NCBI GenBank assembly: GCA_037439425.1
Contig: JBBIWA010000043.1
Span: 1-45,840, forward strand
Direction: 5' to 3'
DNA from: JBBIWA01 sp037439425
Lineage (GTDB): Bacteria; Acidobacteriota; Blastocatellia; RBC074
DNA: 45,840 nucleotides
Below are positions 31,044 to 39,882 of the stretch, piece after piece; the first letter of the stretch is position 1, and each line of letters opens with the position of its first letter. Under the pieces are notes generated by a model, which saw only the letters and a program-made list of their open reading frames with translations, searched no databases and was not told the DNA's origin. The position numbers and the translations under genes were made by a program.

Positions 31044-32360
31044 GTGAAGGAGCAAGAGGCGAATAAAAATCAAGCTGAGCGGCCAGCGCCTTTGCCCCCT
31101 CCGCCGCCCAACCCCATTGAGTGGATGCGTTGGATCCCGCTAGTCGTAGCCGTGCTGGTAGTAGGGGCGATTATTTTAGTGAGCGGGCGTGTGATCCTCA
31201 TCCCCTTGCTCTGTTCACTGGCGCTCGCCTACATGCTGGAGCCCTACGTCGAATGGTTTGAAGGGCGCGGATGGTCGCGTCCGATCTCTGTGTTGTTGAC
31301 GCTGACCAGCGCCACCCTTGTCAGCACCTTGATTCTGCTCTTTCTCCTACCCAGCCTCTGGGATCAACTCCTCAAGTCTTACGATCAACTACCACAGGCG
31401 CTTCAGGCCGGCCGCCAATGGATAGAACCATTTCTGATCCGCCTTAAAGAGACCAGTCCACCGGTCTATGAGTTCCTGAACTCACTTGCTGGCCAAGTTA
31501 AAGACTCTGCCCAGCAAGGTGATCTGCGGATCATTATCGGGAAGTGGCTGCAAAGTGGCCTCTTTAAGCTGGTAGATGTTACAGCTTCGTTTCTCGATCT
31601 GTTGCTGATTCCCTTCTTTGTCTACTACCTGTTGAGTGACTATCGGAAAATGAGAGCGCGGGTGGAGAGTTTGATTCCGCCACGCCATCGCGAGACGGCC
31701 AAGAATCTACTGGCCCAGATCAACCTTGTTCTCTCTTCTTATGTGCGGAGCCAATTACTGATCGCTCTGGTGATGGGGATCCTTTACGCGCTTGGGTTTG
31801 CACTGCTGCGCGTGCCGCTGGCACTGACGCTCGGATTGCTTTCCGGTCTGCTCAATTTCATTCCCTACCTGGGAACACTGACCGGAGTGGTGCTTTCACT
31901 CTCCTTTGTGGCACTGGATGGCGCTGGAGTTTGGCGCTTGCTTGGGGTCATCGCGGTCTTCATCTGCGTCCAGAGCCTTGAAGGTTACTATCTGACTCCC
32001 AAGCTGCTGGGAGAGCGACTCAATCTTCATCCACTATGGGTATTGGTAGCCCTGGTCATTGCTGGCAATCTCTTCGGATTACTGGGTCTGATCCTAGCCG
32101 TGCCACTCCTAGCAATAGCGAAAGTCGTTTTAGGCTTTCTCGAAGAGCTTTATCAAAAGTCTCACTTTTACCGCCGGCCCGGCTTTTACCTGCTCACTGA
32201 GCAGGGTAACCCGGTTGAGTTAGCGATCGCTTCAGAGCTCAAACTCAGCTCAAACACGGTTGCTGAAGAGCCAGAGGTGGAGCGCCAGCGACGCATTCTT
32301 CTGACGACCGGCGAGCTACGAACCCGCCAGCGCGAGAGGGAGAGAGCGTCACAAGAGTAG
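31044..32360 (+). CDS. AI-2E family transporter (PF01594 permease)
   Basis: 438 aa with about eight membrane spans arranged as in the TqsA/PerM/YhhT family: two N-terminal spans (WIPLVVAVLVVGAIILVSG, PLLCSLALAYMLEPYV), a long soluble helical stretch at about 105-165, and then further spans with SGLLNFIPYLGTLTGVVLSL and LEGYYLTPKLLGERLNLHPL, both family signatures. Members export autoinducer-2 or act as Na+/H+ antiporters; the substrate here is unknown. The start is a GTG (31044), with GAGGA 4-5 nt before it. A Pro-rich N-terminus (PAPLPPPPPNP) and charged C-terminus are cytoplasmic. It ends 25 bp before the HAIR operator of dnaK. Confidence 0.87.
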   Translation: MKEQEANKNQAERPAPLPPPPPNPIEWMRWIPLVVAVLVVGAIILVSGRVILIPLLCSLALAYMLEPYVEWFEGRGWSRPISVLLTLTSATLVSTLILLFLLPSLWDQLLKSYDQLPQALQAGRQWIEPFLIRLKETSPPVYEFLNSLAGQVKDSAQQGDLRIIIGKWLQSGLFKLVDVTASFLDLLLIPFFVYYLLSDYRKMRARVESLIPPRHRETAKNLLAQINLVLSSYVRSQLLIALVMGILYALGFALLRVPLALTLGLLSGLLNFIPYLGTLTGVVLSLSFVALDGAGVWRLLGVIAVFICVQSLEGYYLTPKLLGERLNLHPLWVLVALVIAGNLFGLLGLILAVPLLAIAKVVLGFLEELYQKSHFYRRPGFYLLTEQGNPVELAIASELKLSSNTVAEEPEVERQRRILLTTGELRTRQRERERASQE

Positions 32361-32385
32361 CTTGACACAAGGCTACGCAAAAAAA

Positions 32386-32406
32386 CTTGACAACAATCAA
32401 CTCAAC
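32386..32406 (+). promoter_or_regulatory. HAIR-like HspR operator
   Basis: CTTGACA-ACAATCA-ACTCAAC matches the HAIR consensus CTTGAGT-N7-ACTCAAG at 11 of 14 defined positions with exact 7-nt spacing. It overlaps the -35 box of the dnaK promoter. A MerR-type HspR is encoded at the end of the same operon, so this is the expected autoregulatory site. Confidence 0.7.
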
Positions 32407-32415
32407 CATTATACT
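32387..32415 (+). promoter_or_regulatory. dnaK operon promoter
   Basis: Perfect TTGACA (32387-32392), 17-bp spacer, TATACT (32410-32415). The predicted transcript would start near 32422, leaving a leader of about 135 nt before dnaK. The leader contains a small perfect hairpin GACGG-TGTT-CCGTC at 32511-32524. HspR bound to the overlapping HAIR site should block polymerase. Confidence 0.75.
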
Positions 32416-32556
32416 TGCGCCATAGCGCCGGAATTGTATGGTGTAATAGCCTGGCAGCTGACAGGGGTTGCCGGGATTTGAAAAAGGTAGACTAATCTAA
32501 ACTTTAGCGTGACGGTGTTCCGTCGGTAATGTGATTGAGCGGAGGCAAGAGAGAAG

Positions 32557-34476
32557 ATGAGCAAAATTATTGGGATTGACTTAGGAACGACCAATTCGGT
32601 TGTGGCGATTATGGAAGGCGGCGAGCCAGTGGTCATCCCTAATGCAGAAGGCTCGCGCACGACTCCTTCCGTTGTGGCTTTCACCAAGGATGGCAACCGG
32701 CTCGTTGGTCAGGTAGCTAAGCGGCAGGCCGTGACCAATCCGGAAAATACAATTTATTCGATCAAGCGCTTCATGGGGCGCAGGTACCATGAGGTGATAG
32801 ATGAGATCAAGCAGGTTCCTTACAAAGTGACTCAGGCCAGCAATGGCGATGTGCGCGTGGAGGCTGGGGGTAAGCAATGGGCTCCACCTGAGATCTCAGC
32901 CATGATCTTGCAAAAGATGAAGCAATCGGCTGAAGACTATCTGGGGCAAAAGGTGACACAGGCTGTCATTACCGTCCCAGCCTACTTCAACGACTCGCAA
33001 CGCCAGGCTACCAAAGATGCGGGCAAGATTGCTGGGCTGGAGGTGTTGCGCATCGTCAATGAGCCGACGGCTGCCGCGCTCGCCTATGGTCTGGATAAGA
33101 AAAAGGATGAAACCATCGCGGTCTTTGACTTTGGCGGCGGGACCTTCGACATCTCAATTCTGGAAGTCGGCGAGGGGGTGGTGGAAGTAAAAGCCACCAA
33201 TGGCGACACTCATCTGGGCGGCGATGACATTGACGAGCGGCTGATCCGGTGGATCATTGACGAATTCAAGAAGGATCAGGGCATTGACCTATCCAAGGAC
33301 AAGATGGCCCTGCAGCGGCTGAAGGAGGCGGCTGAAAAGGCTAAAATCGAGCTCTCTTCGACCATGGAGACCGAAATCAATCTGCCCTTTATTACGGCCG
33401 ACCAATCAGGTCCGAAGCACCTGGTGATGAAGCTGACGCGCGCCAAGTTCGAGTCGCTGGTGGATGATATTCTCAAGCGGACACTCGAACCCTGCCGCAA
33501 TGCGCTGCGGGATGCCGGCCTTGACGCCAGCAAGGTTGATGAAGTAGTGCTGGTGGGCGGTTCGACGCGCATCCCTAAAGTCCAGCAGATGGTCAGGGAA
33601 TTCTTTGGCAAGGAGCCGCACAAGGGGGTTAATCCGGATGAAGTGGTGGCCGTTGGGGCGGCCGTGCAGGCTGGTGTGCTCGCAGGTGATGTTAAGGATC
33701 TGCTGTTGCTTGATGTCACTCCGCTGAGTCTGGGGATTGAGACTTTGGGCGGGGTCTTCACCAAGCTGATCGAACGCAACACGACTATTCCGACGCGGAA
33801 GTCCGAGATCTTCTCGACGGCGACCGACAACCAAACTTCGGTCGAGGTGCACGTGCTTCAAGGTGAGCGCTCAATGGCGGCAGATAACCGCACTCTGGGC
33901 AAGTTTCACCTGGTAGGCATTCCACCTGCGCCGCGCGGGGTGCCGCAGATTGAGGTTACCTTTGACATCGACGCCAATGGTATCGTCAATGTCTCGGCGC
34001 GCGATCTGGGCACAGGTCGTGAGCAAAAGATCACCATCACTGCTTCCTCCGGTCTGAGCAAGGAAGAGATTGATCGGATGATGCGCGATGCTGAAGCGCA
34101 CGCGGAAGAAGACCGGCAAAAGCGTGAGATGATCGAAGCTAAGAATCGACTCGATTCGATCATCTACCAGACCGAGAAGACTATCGCGGATAATCGCGAG
34201 AAGATCCCGGTGGGGACCATTACAGAGGCTGAAGCGGCCATTGCTGAAGCCAAGAAGGCCGTTGAGTCGAACGACATTAACCAAATCCAGGCGCAGCTGG
34301 AGAAGTTGAGTCGCGCTTCACACCGCATTGCCGAAGCGCTCTATCAACAGCAAACTGCAAGCAGCGCGACGGGGGCAGCGGGCGCGAGAGCCCAGGCGGA
34401 TGGGGGCACATCTACTCAGTCTGGTAAAGATGACGTCATTGACGCCGAATATATCGATGTTAATGATAATAAGTAA
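32557..34476 (+). CDS. dnaK: Molecular chaperone DnaK (Hsp70)
   Basis: 639 aa, full length. The actin-like ATPase domain has IGIDLGTTNSVVAI (4-17), the second phosphate loop VFDFGGGTFDISIL (about 189-202) and VGGSTRIPKVQ (about 333-343). The linker DLLLLDVTPLSLG precedes the peptide-binding domain. A helical lid and the acidic C-terminal tail DDVIDAEYIDVNDNK complete it. It folds and protects proteins in an ATP cycle with DnaJ and GrpE; grpE is not in this window. It heads dnaK-hsp20-dnaJ-hspR. A GAGGCAAGAGAGAAG stretch before the ATG provides the ribosome binding site. Control by HspR through the HAIR site is strongly suggested by the arrangement. Confidence 0.98.
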   Translation: MSKIIGIDLGTTNSVVAIMEGGEPVVIPNAEGSRTTPSVVAFTKDGNRLVGQVAKRQAVTNPENTIYSIKRFMGRRYHEVIDEIKQVPYKVTQASNGDVRVEAGGKQWAPPEISAMILQKMKQSAEDYLGQKVTQAVITVPAYFNDSQRQATKDAGKIAGLEVLRIVNEPTAAALAYGLDKKKDETIAVFDFGGGTFDISILEVGEGVVEVKATNGDTHLGGDDIDERLIRWIIDEFKKDQGIDLSKDKMALQRLKEAAEKAKIELSSTMETEINLPFITADQSGPKHLVMKLTRAKFESLVDDILKRTLEPCRNALRDAGLDASKVDEVVLVGGSTRIPKVQQMVREFFGKEPHKGVNPDEVVAVGAAVQAGVLAGDVKDLLLLDVTPLSLGIETLGGVFTKLIERNTTIPTRKSEIFSTATDNQTSVEVHVLQGERSMAADNRTLGKFHLVGIPPAPRGVPQIEVTFDIDANGIVNVSARDLGTGREQKITITASSGLSKEEIDRMMRDAEAHAEEDRQKREMIEAKNRLDSIIYQTEKTIADNREKIPVGTITEAEAAIAEAKKAVESNDINQIQAQLEKLSRASHRIAEALYQQQTASSATGAAGARAQADGGTSTQSGKDDVIDAEYIDVNDNK

Positions 34477-34482
34477 GCTGGT

Positions 34483-34519
34483 GGGGGCTGGATGATTATT
34501 CCATCACATCCGGCTCCCC
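34483..34519 (+). other. Stable hairpin between dnaK and hsp20
   Basis: GGGGGCTGGATG (34483-34494) pairs with CATCCGGCTCCCC (34507-34519) with one bulge and one G-U pair across a 12-nt loop. No T-run follows, so it is more likely an mRNA-processing or attenuation structure that sets dnaK above the downstream genes than a full terminator. Confidence 0.45.
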
Positions 34520-34538
34520 TCCAGGAAAGGTTCGGCAC

Positions 34539-34970
34539 ATGCCCAGACAACATCGCCTGCTCAACGACTTAGCAGCTATTGAGCAACAACTCAATCAGTT
34601 GTTTGAAGTTTCAATTCATCATAAGGAGTCAGGGCGCGGGACCTGGTCACCAGCCGTAGACATCTACGAAACACCTGAGAGTTTCGTTCTGACAGCGGAG
34701 GTGCCAGGCGTCAAGAGTTCAGCGATTGAGATCAAGGTCGTTGACCATAACCTGATCCTGCGCGGCGAGCGGCGCTGGGAGCGCGACGCCCATAAGGAGC
34801 ACTTTCACCGTCTGGAGAGCGCTTACGGCAAGTTTGAGCGGGTTTTCACTCTCTCGGCGCAGATTGAGATAGATCGCATCTCGGCGGAGCTGGAGCAGGG
34901 AGTCCTGACAGTGGTGCTGCCCAAGCGCACAACGCAGCTCAGCAGGCAGATTGAAGTGACGACAGAGTGA
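34539..34970 (+). CDS. Small heat-shock protein (Hsp20/alpha-crystallin)
   Basis: 143 aa. The alpha-crystallin domain spans about 38-138: SPAVDIYETPESFVLTAEVP, then IKVVDHNLILRGERRW, and the signature AELEQGVLTVVLPKR in the last strands. A short variable N-terminus and a brief tail after the domain are normal for class A Hsp20. It is an ATP-independent holdase that passes clients to DnaK/DnaJ. GGAAAGG lies 9-15 nt before ATG. Its place between dnaK and dnaJ fits co-regulation by HspR. Confidence 0.93.
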   Translation: MPRQHRLLNDLAAIEQQLNQLFEVSIHHKESGRGTWSPAVDIYETPESFVLTAEVPGVKSSAIEIKVVDHNLILRGERRWERDAHKEHFHRLESAYGKFERVFTLSAQIEIDRISAELEQGVLTVVLPKRTTQLSRQIEVTTE

Positions 34971-35042
34971 AGGCCTCCCTCCAAAACAGCTTCAGCGAGA
35001 CTTGACGAGCGGGCCTGTTGCTCCAGCTTTTACTCATTGCTT

Positions 35043-36170
35043 ATGACCCAACGGGTAGATTACTACAAAGTACTTGGCGTCAAGCGTGATGCGACGCAGG
35101 AGGAGATTCGCAAAGCTTATCGTCGCTTGGCACGCAAGTATCATCCTGACGTCAATCCTGGTGATAAGTCGGCAGAGGAGAAATTCAAGCAAATCTCCGA
35201 GGCTAACGACGTCCTTTCAGATCCCAAAAAGCGAGCCATCTACGACAAGTTTGGTTTCTATAGTGAAAACATTCAGGATTCAGCCCAGACAGCAGGACGC
35301 AGCGGGTTCGACTTCAGCGGCTTTGACTGGAGCACCTTCAGCAGCAGCGGCGGTGGCACGAGCTTCCGGGACATCTTCAGCGAACTCTTTGGTGGCGGGC
35401 AGACCACCACGCGGGCACACCAGCAAGCTCAACGCGGTGCTGACATTGAGATCCCGCTTGCGCTTACTTTCGAAGAAGCGCTCAACGGCTTGACGACCAA
35501 TATCAGCGTGCGCCGCAGCGAAGTCTGCCCACGATGCAACGGTTCGGGAGAGAGCGGCAGCAGTCTGCTCACCTGTCCTCATTGCCGGGGCACAGGGAAG
35601 GTATCAGCAGGCGGAGGCTTTTTACGCTTCGATCAACCCTGCCCTGAATGTGGTGGGATGGGCAAGCGGCGCCAGCCCTGTTCAGATTGCCAGGGCAGAG
35701 GGACAATCCCCAAAACAGAGACCGTCAAGGTCCGCATTCCGGCCGGAGTAGATACGGGGTCTCGGGTGCGCGTGGCAGGCAAAGGAGAAGCCGGGTTGAG
35801 AGGCGGTCCGCCTGGTGATCTTTACATCACGACCAATGTGTCGCCACATAAAATCTTCACGCGCAAAGGCGATAACATTTATTGCACTATCCCGATCACT
35901 CTGCCGGAAGCCGCTCTCGGCGCCAAGATCGAGGTGCCGACCGTGACCGGGAAAGCGCAACTTCGCATCCCGCCGGGCACGCAATCAGGGCAGGTCTTCC
36001 GCCTGCGCGAGAAGGGGGCGCCCAGTCTGCGCGGCAATACCCGCGGCGACCAGTATGTCGAGGTCAAGATTGTACTGCCCAAGATTATTGACGAAGACTC
36101 GAAAGAGCTGCTCCGCCAATTTGCCCGGCGCAATCCGGAGAATCCGCGAGTCGCGATGGGTTTAGAGTAG
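35043..36170 (+). CDS. dnaJ: Chaperone protein DnaJ (type I Hsp40)
   Basis: 375 aa. J domain at 5-70 with HPD in RKYHPDVNPGD; a Gly/Phe-rich stretch at about 78-120 (FDFSGFDWSTFSSSGGG); four zinc-finger repeats CPRCNGSG, CPHCRGTG, CPECGGMG and CSDCQGRG at about 160-225; and the C-terminal substrate-binding domains. All eight zinc ligands are present. It stimulates DnaK ATPase and delivers substrates. ATG 35043 is used; TTG 35037 two codons earlier is the only alternative. It lies 72 bp after hsp20 and 20 bp before hspR. Confidence 0.96.
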   Translation: MTQRVDYYKVLGVKRDATQEEIRKAYRRLARKYHPDVNPGDKSAEEKFKQISEANDVLSDPKKRAIYDKFGFYSENIQDSAQTAGRSGFDFSGFDWSTFSSSGGGTSFRDIFSELFGGGQTTTRAHQQAQRGADIEIPLALTFEEALNGLTTNISVRRSEVCPRCNGSGESGSSLLTCPHCRGTGKVSAGGGFLRFDQPCPECGGMGKRRQPCSDCQGRGTIPKTETVKVRIPAGVDTGSRVRVAGKGEAGLRGGPPGDLYITTNVSPHKIFTRKGDNIYCTIPITLPEAALGAKIEVPTVTGKAQLRIPPGTQSGQVFRLREKGAPSLRGNTRGDQYVEVKIVLPKIIDEDSKELLRQFARRNPENPRVAMGLE

Positions 36171-36190
36171 CTTTCTTAAGCGAGAAGCTG

Positions 36191-36637
36191 GTGCCTTCAA
36201 AACGGAAAGAGCCAAATTCACCTATGAAGAAACGGGCGAAAGGATACTCCATCAGCGCAGTGGCCTCTCACTATGGCATCCACCAACAGACGCTGCGCCT
36301 CTACGAACGTCAAGGGCTGCTGAAGCCCTCGCGTTCGGAAGGCAACATGCGTCTGTATACGGACGAAGACCTGGAGCGTCTGGAGTTGATTCTGGATCTG
36401 ACCCGCGAATTGGGAGTCAATCTCGCTGGCGTCGAGGTGATTTTGAACATGCGCGAGAAGATGCAGCAGATGCAGCGGGAGTTCAACCGCTTCTTTGAGT
36501 ATCTGCGCGATTATGCGGCGCAAACCCTTGCCCAGCAAGACCCCAATGCCCGCGAAGCACTAGTGCCAACCCGGCGGCCCATTGAGCTTCGCCCAGCCCG
36601 CAGGCGCAGCATTCCATCAGAACCCGATATAGATTAG
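36191..36637 (+). CDS. hspR: Heat-shock repressor HspR (MerR family)
   Basis: 148 aa from GTG 36191 (or 137 aa from ATG 36224). The MerR winged helix-turn-helix begins GYSISAVASHYGIHQQTLRL, followed by YERQGLLKPSRSEGNMRLYT and DEDLERLELILDLTRELGVN, the sequence pattern of HspR/DnaJ-linked MerR proteins. A coiled coil (MREKMQQMQREFNRFFEYLR) and a basic tail follow. HspR represses dnaK operons at HAIR sites with DnaK as co-repressor. The match of a HAIR-like operator before dnaK makes this assignment firm. GTG 36191 has a GAGAAG box a few nt ahead; ATG 36224 has none, so GTG is preferred. Confidence 0.9.
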   Translation: MPSKRKEPNSPMKKRAKGYSISAVASHYGIHQQTLRLYERQGLLKPSRSEGNMRLYTDEDLERLELILDLTRELGVNLAGVEVILNMREKMQQMQREFNRFFEYLRDYAAQTLAQQDPNAREALVPTRRPIELRPARRRSIPSEPDID

Positions 36638-36674
36638 CCGCAAGAGCTAACTTGCTCCCCTGGCAGCACTGTTT

Positions 36675-37517
36675 TCACAAAATATCAGCGAAAGCTTTCT
36701 TGGTACGCTCAAACCACCAGTAGCCGAAGACGAAACATACTGCAGCAAAGACCAGCGTAAAGCCCAGGCCGCGCCAGTCAGGCAGACGACCTTCCAGCAA
36801 AATCCGGCGATAGCTGCGAATGAGCGGCGCCAGGGGATTGAAGTTGATCAACCAGTGGTACTGCGGCGGGATGATCTCCTCCGGGTAAAAGATAGGCGTC
36901 AGATACAACCACGCCATCAGCAAAAGCTGATTGAACTGTGGCAGGTCGCGGATAAAAACCCCAAGGCTCGCCATCAACCATCCTAGCCCAATGGTGGCGA
37001 GCAATTGTGGGATCAGCAAGAGTGGCAGCAACAGCGCCGTTAGATGCAGTGCCTGTGCGAGAAGCAAATTCGCAACCAGCAAAACCACCGTGCCGAGCAG
37101 TTGCTGAATGAGCGCAGTCAGGGCCACATTGACCGGCAAGGCCTCGATAGGAAACACCACCCGCTTGACCAGATTAACATTCTCGACGATGGAACTCGTC
37201 GCCCGCTGAATCCCTTCACTGAAGGCAATCCAGGGCAAGAGTCCGCAGAAAAGATAGACAGCAAAATTGAAGTGTCCGCCTTCAGAGCCGAAACGTGCCT
37301 TAAAGATCCCCGAAAAGATGATCGTGAAGATGATGATCATAACCGCTGGGGTGATGATGGACCAGGCCAGTCCGATGAATGATCCGCGATAGCGATTCGA
37401 TAATTCGCGCCTGACCAGCGAACGGATTAACCCTCTATGCTCACTCACCAGCGCCACGGCAGCTCGCCAGATCGAGACTTTGGCACCAGCTCGATAGTGC
37501 ATAAGGTCAGTAACCAT
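36675..37517 (-). CDS. Polysaccharide/O-antigen ABC exporter permease (Wzm-like)
   Basis: 280 aa, ABC-2 type. An amphipathic N-terminus with RSLVRRELSNRYRGSFIGLA is the Wzm/KpsM signature; six spans follow, with LYLTPIFYPEEIIPPQY between spans four and five and NFNPLAPLIRSYRRILLEG before the last. It forms the channel for export of O-antigen or capsule chains, powered by a Wzt ATPase. No Wzt gene is present in this window; the gene downstream is hspR on the other strand, so the ATPase must be elsewhere. Upstream by 160 bp on the same strand is a glycosyltransferase, which fits a surface polysaccharide role. Confidence 0.88.
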   Translation of the reverse strand: MVTDLMHYRAGAKVSIWRAAVALVSEHRGLIRSLVRRELSNRYRGSFIGLAWSIITPAVMIIIFTIIFSGIFKARFGSEGGHFNFAVYLFCGLLPWIAFSEGIQRATSSIVENVNLVKRVVFPIEALPVNVALTALIQQLLGTVVLLVANLLLAQALHLTALLLPLLLIPQLLATIGLGWLMASLGVFIRDLPQFNQLLLMAWLYLTPIFYPEEIIPPQYHWLINFNPLAPLIRSYRRILLEGRLPDWRGLGFTLVFAAVCFVFGYWWFERTKKAFADIL

Positions 37518-37677
37518 CAGACCGGAGAGGGACTCTCCCCTGTCGCTCGCGCGACGCGGAAGAGAGGTGAAGACCCAGCCGAGAGTAAAGGGCTAAGAGT
37601 AACGATTTAAGAATGTGGCCCTCTGCCCTTGGCTCTTTGCCCTTAGCCTTTTGCCCCTTTCGTGGTTCACTACTCTC

Positions 37678-38904
37678 TCAAGGCAAGGTTCGAGCCTTGC
37701 GGCGGCGTACTCTGGGAAGCTCATCCTCAGCCAGCTCCACTAACGGATAAGACAGGTTCCCTAGTTTGCTGGCCCTGATTTCGCGCGCTAGCAATGAGGC
37801 GGGCTCCAGTTCCTCAACGCCTGCCACTTGGGCCAGCAACAATTCGTATTGATCTGTGATCTGCTCCCAGTTGTATAGCTCCATCACCCGCGCCATCGCC
37901 CGTCTTCGATACTCCCGGATGAGGCCAGGATCAGCCAGTACTCGCCTCAGTTGCGCTGCCAACTCAGCTACCGAGTTATAGACGATCCCAGCATCGCCGA
38001 TCACCTCCAGGTTCTCTGGGGTACCGAGCGTCAGCGCGCAGTTGCCAGCTCCCATCGCCTCGATCAGCGCCGGGTGTGTACCCCCGACCTCGGTCGCGTG
38101 GACATAGCAGTAGGCATTCTGCTGCAATGCTCGATAGTCCTCGCCAAAGACGAAGCCGAGAAACTTGACGCGCGGGTCTTTGGTCTCCTTCAGCCTCGCA
38201 ATGTAGCTTTGTGCATACGGAGCGCTGCCCACGATGACCAGCGGCAAATCGGTCTGGACCTGCCCATAGGCCTCAATCACCAAATGGGCATTATTCTCCG
38301 GCTCCAGACGGCTAACATAGAGGATATAGCCGCTCGGCTTGAGGCCGTAGCGCAGCAGTCGCTCCGGCGCCGCCCGGCGCGCCACTTCCGCTCCATAGGC
38401 GATCATAGCCGACTCCTTGCCATAGCGCGTCGCGTAATAGTCCTGAATCACCTGCGCGTCAGTGACGATAGCCGAGGGCAGAAAGGTCGAAAGCCACTCC
38501 GAAAGCAAGTAATATTTCTGTCCCAGCCAGTTCCACTTCTTGCGCTTGCGCTCCAGCCCGTCCACATTGACCAGGGTTGGGGTGCCCAATAACCGCGGAA
38601 TGAAGGCAAAGATGCTGTTGGCGGCGTTGCAAATCAGAATCACATCATAGCGGCGTGGCGCGGCGTGCAGGACCGAGAGAAAAGTATGCACGACGGTGTC
38701 GAAATACTTATGGCGAATGGTTGGGAGAATGACTAACTCGACCCCGTTATAATAGCGTGTCTTGGTGGTAGCGTAGTGTTTGCGTCCATAGACTGTCACC
38801 TCGTGTCCACGAGCAACCAGCCTCGTACTCAACTGCTCAGCAAAGGTTTCAAAGCCCCCGTAATTGGCTGGAATCCCTCGCGTTCCCAGAATAGCTATCT
38901 TCAT
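37678..38904 (-). CDS. DUF1972-type glycosyltransferase (GT4)
   Basis: 408 aa from ATG 38904. The N-terminal DUF1972 block MKIAILGTRGIPANYGGFET, with FAEQLSTRLVARGHEVTVYG, marks rhamnosyl/mannosyltransferases of the RgpA/WchF kind. The GT4 C-terminal half carries VSRLEPENNAHLVIEAYG and the EVGGTHPALIEAMGAGNCAL loop, with the E..G..E pattern that binds the nucleotide sugar. The frame is open back to 38955, but those 17 residues lack conservation. The last 50 residues, ending in RVRRRKARTLP, are a charged extension. It is followed by the export permease on the same strand, so both probably belong to a surface-glycan operon. Confidence 0.87.
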   Translation of the reverse strand: MKIAILGTRGIPANYGGFETFAEQLSTRLVARGHEVTVYGRKHYATTKTRYYNGVELVILPTIRHKYFDTVVHTFLSVLHAAPRRYDVILICNAANSIFAFIPRLLGTPTLVNVDGLERKRKKWNWLGQKYYLLSEWLSTFLPSAIVTDAQVIQDYYATRYGKESAMIAYGAEVARRAAPERLLRYGLKPSGYILYVSRLEPENNAHLVIEAYGQVQTDLPLVIVGSAPYAQSYIARLKETKDPRVKFLGFVFGEDYRALQQNAYCYVHATEVGGTHPALIEAMGAGNCALTLGTPENLEVIGDAGIVYNSVAELAAQLRRVLADPGLIREYRRRAMARVMELYNWEQITDQYELLLAQVAGVEELEPASLLAREIRASKLGNLSYPLVELAEDELPRVRRRKARTLP

Positions 38905-39666
38905 AAAAAAAATGAACTGATCAAGCTTCTTCTCGTGGTTTAGCACCCGGGGCAAGTGCTCTTCGACTGCTCAATTTCAAAGGCAAGCCAGGCTTAACTT
39001 GCCGTGTCACCTGACTCACAGTTTTGAGTGCACCTCAGTATAACCTCGACGTGCCGATTTGGCTATGCCCTTTGAAAAATTTTTGGCTCATGTCCAAACA
39101 GATGCACGTTGCCAGCACCACAACTCGGAAAGCGCCCCTACAAGAGATCAGTGTGTAAGATTGAGTAGAACTGATGAGTAGCAATTACCGCCTGGTCACT
39201 GATTTCACAATAAAGCTGGTTCTGATGCAACACCTGTTTGGTCGGAGTTTCAGGCGCCAGCAAGCAGTGGGCAGTAGCTTGTTGAGTTGTGCTGGAGTTT
39301 CAGGCGTCGGTAAGTAGTGGTCAGTGCGGGGAACAGATAGCCTTCTGGCTCACTCTCCCGGTCGTGCTTGGCAGTCTTTCTCTGCAGCAACAGCAGAAGA
39401 GGCTCAACAGTTCGGAGCGCTAGAATCACGCCGGCATTGTCAGGGAGGCTTACCCCTTCTATCACGCCTCTCACTCACAAGGGGTTATTCTTTCGCCACT
39501 GGGCAAGGCTACTGGAAGCAACGGGTGAGAGGCTATTGCCGCCTTCCCCCTTCCATGGCCGGAGATAAGTTTGCGTCTGCCTCCGGTGGAAGAAAACAGA
39601 GAGAGGCGGGAGAGCAAGGCTGCTTCACTCCACACCCAAGCAGCCTTGCTGCTTTGAAACCGGAGT
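38905..39666. other. Intergenic region with one short direct repeat
   Basis: 762 bp without a credible gene; the ORFs here have no protein character. A degenerate direct repeat is listed separately. The first 150 bp (38905-39060) are AT-richer and must contain the promoter of the leftward glycosyltransferase, but I could not fix its boxes. Confidence 0.4.
39244..39325. repeat. Degenerate direct repeat, 49-bp spacing
   Basis: GGAGTTTCAGGCGCCAGCAA with GCAGTGGGCAGT (39244-39275) recurs at 39293-39324 as GGAGTTTCAGGCGTCGGTAA with GTAGTGGTCAGT. The differences are mostly transitions. Confidence 0.65.
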
Positions 39667-39882
39667 TTACTTCTTACTAATGATAAAGCCGGGCGGGTTA
39701 TTTCTCTTCTCGTCCGCATCCCAGACGACCACAATCTTGTCAATGTTGACGTAGCAGGTCACCCCATCTTTTTCCAGATGCAGCACATTCCCCTCGATCT
39801 TCGTGACCCTGCCGCCAATTGAAACGCTGCCGCAGTTGACATCAATCTCTTTTCCCATCCGGCTCTCCAAAAAATTTCTCAC
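39667..39882 (-). CDS. Small MM0924-like protein
   Basis: 71 aa from GTG 39882: MRNFLESRMGKEIDVNCGSV, SIGGRVTKIEGNVLHLEKDG and TCYVNIDKIVVVWDADEK. The all-beta pattern 'G..IDV.......G.V..+.....L.L....TCYV.IDKI..VW' matches the small MM0924 family, whose function is unknown (Sm-like barrel shape suspected). The GTG is chosen because GGGAAGGAG lies 9 nt before it and the product matches the usual start; the frame is open back to 39927. It is alone, divergent from the cystathionine beta-synthase gene. Confidence 0.65.
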   Translation of the reverse strand: MRNFLESRMGKEIDVNCGSVSIGGRVTKIEGNVLHLEKDGVTCYVNIDKIVVVWDADEKRNNPPGFIISKK

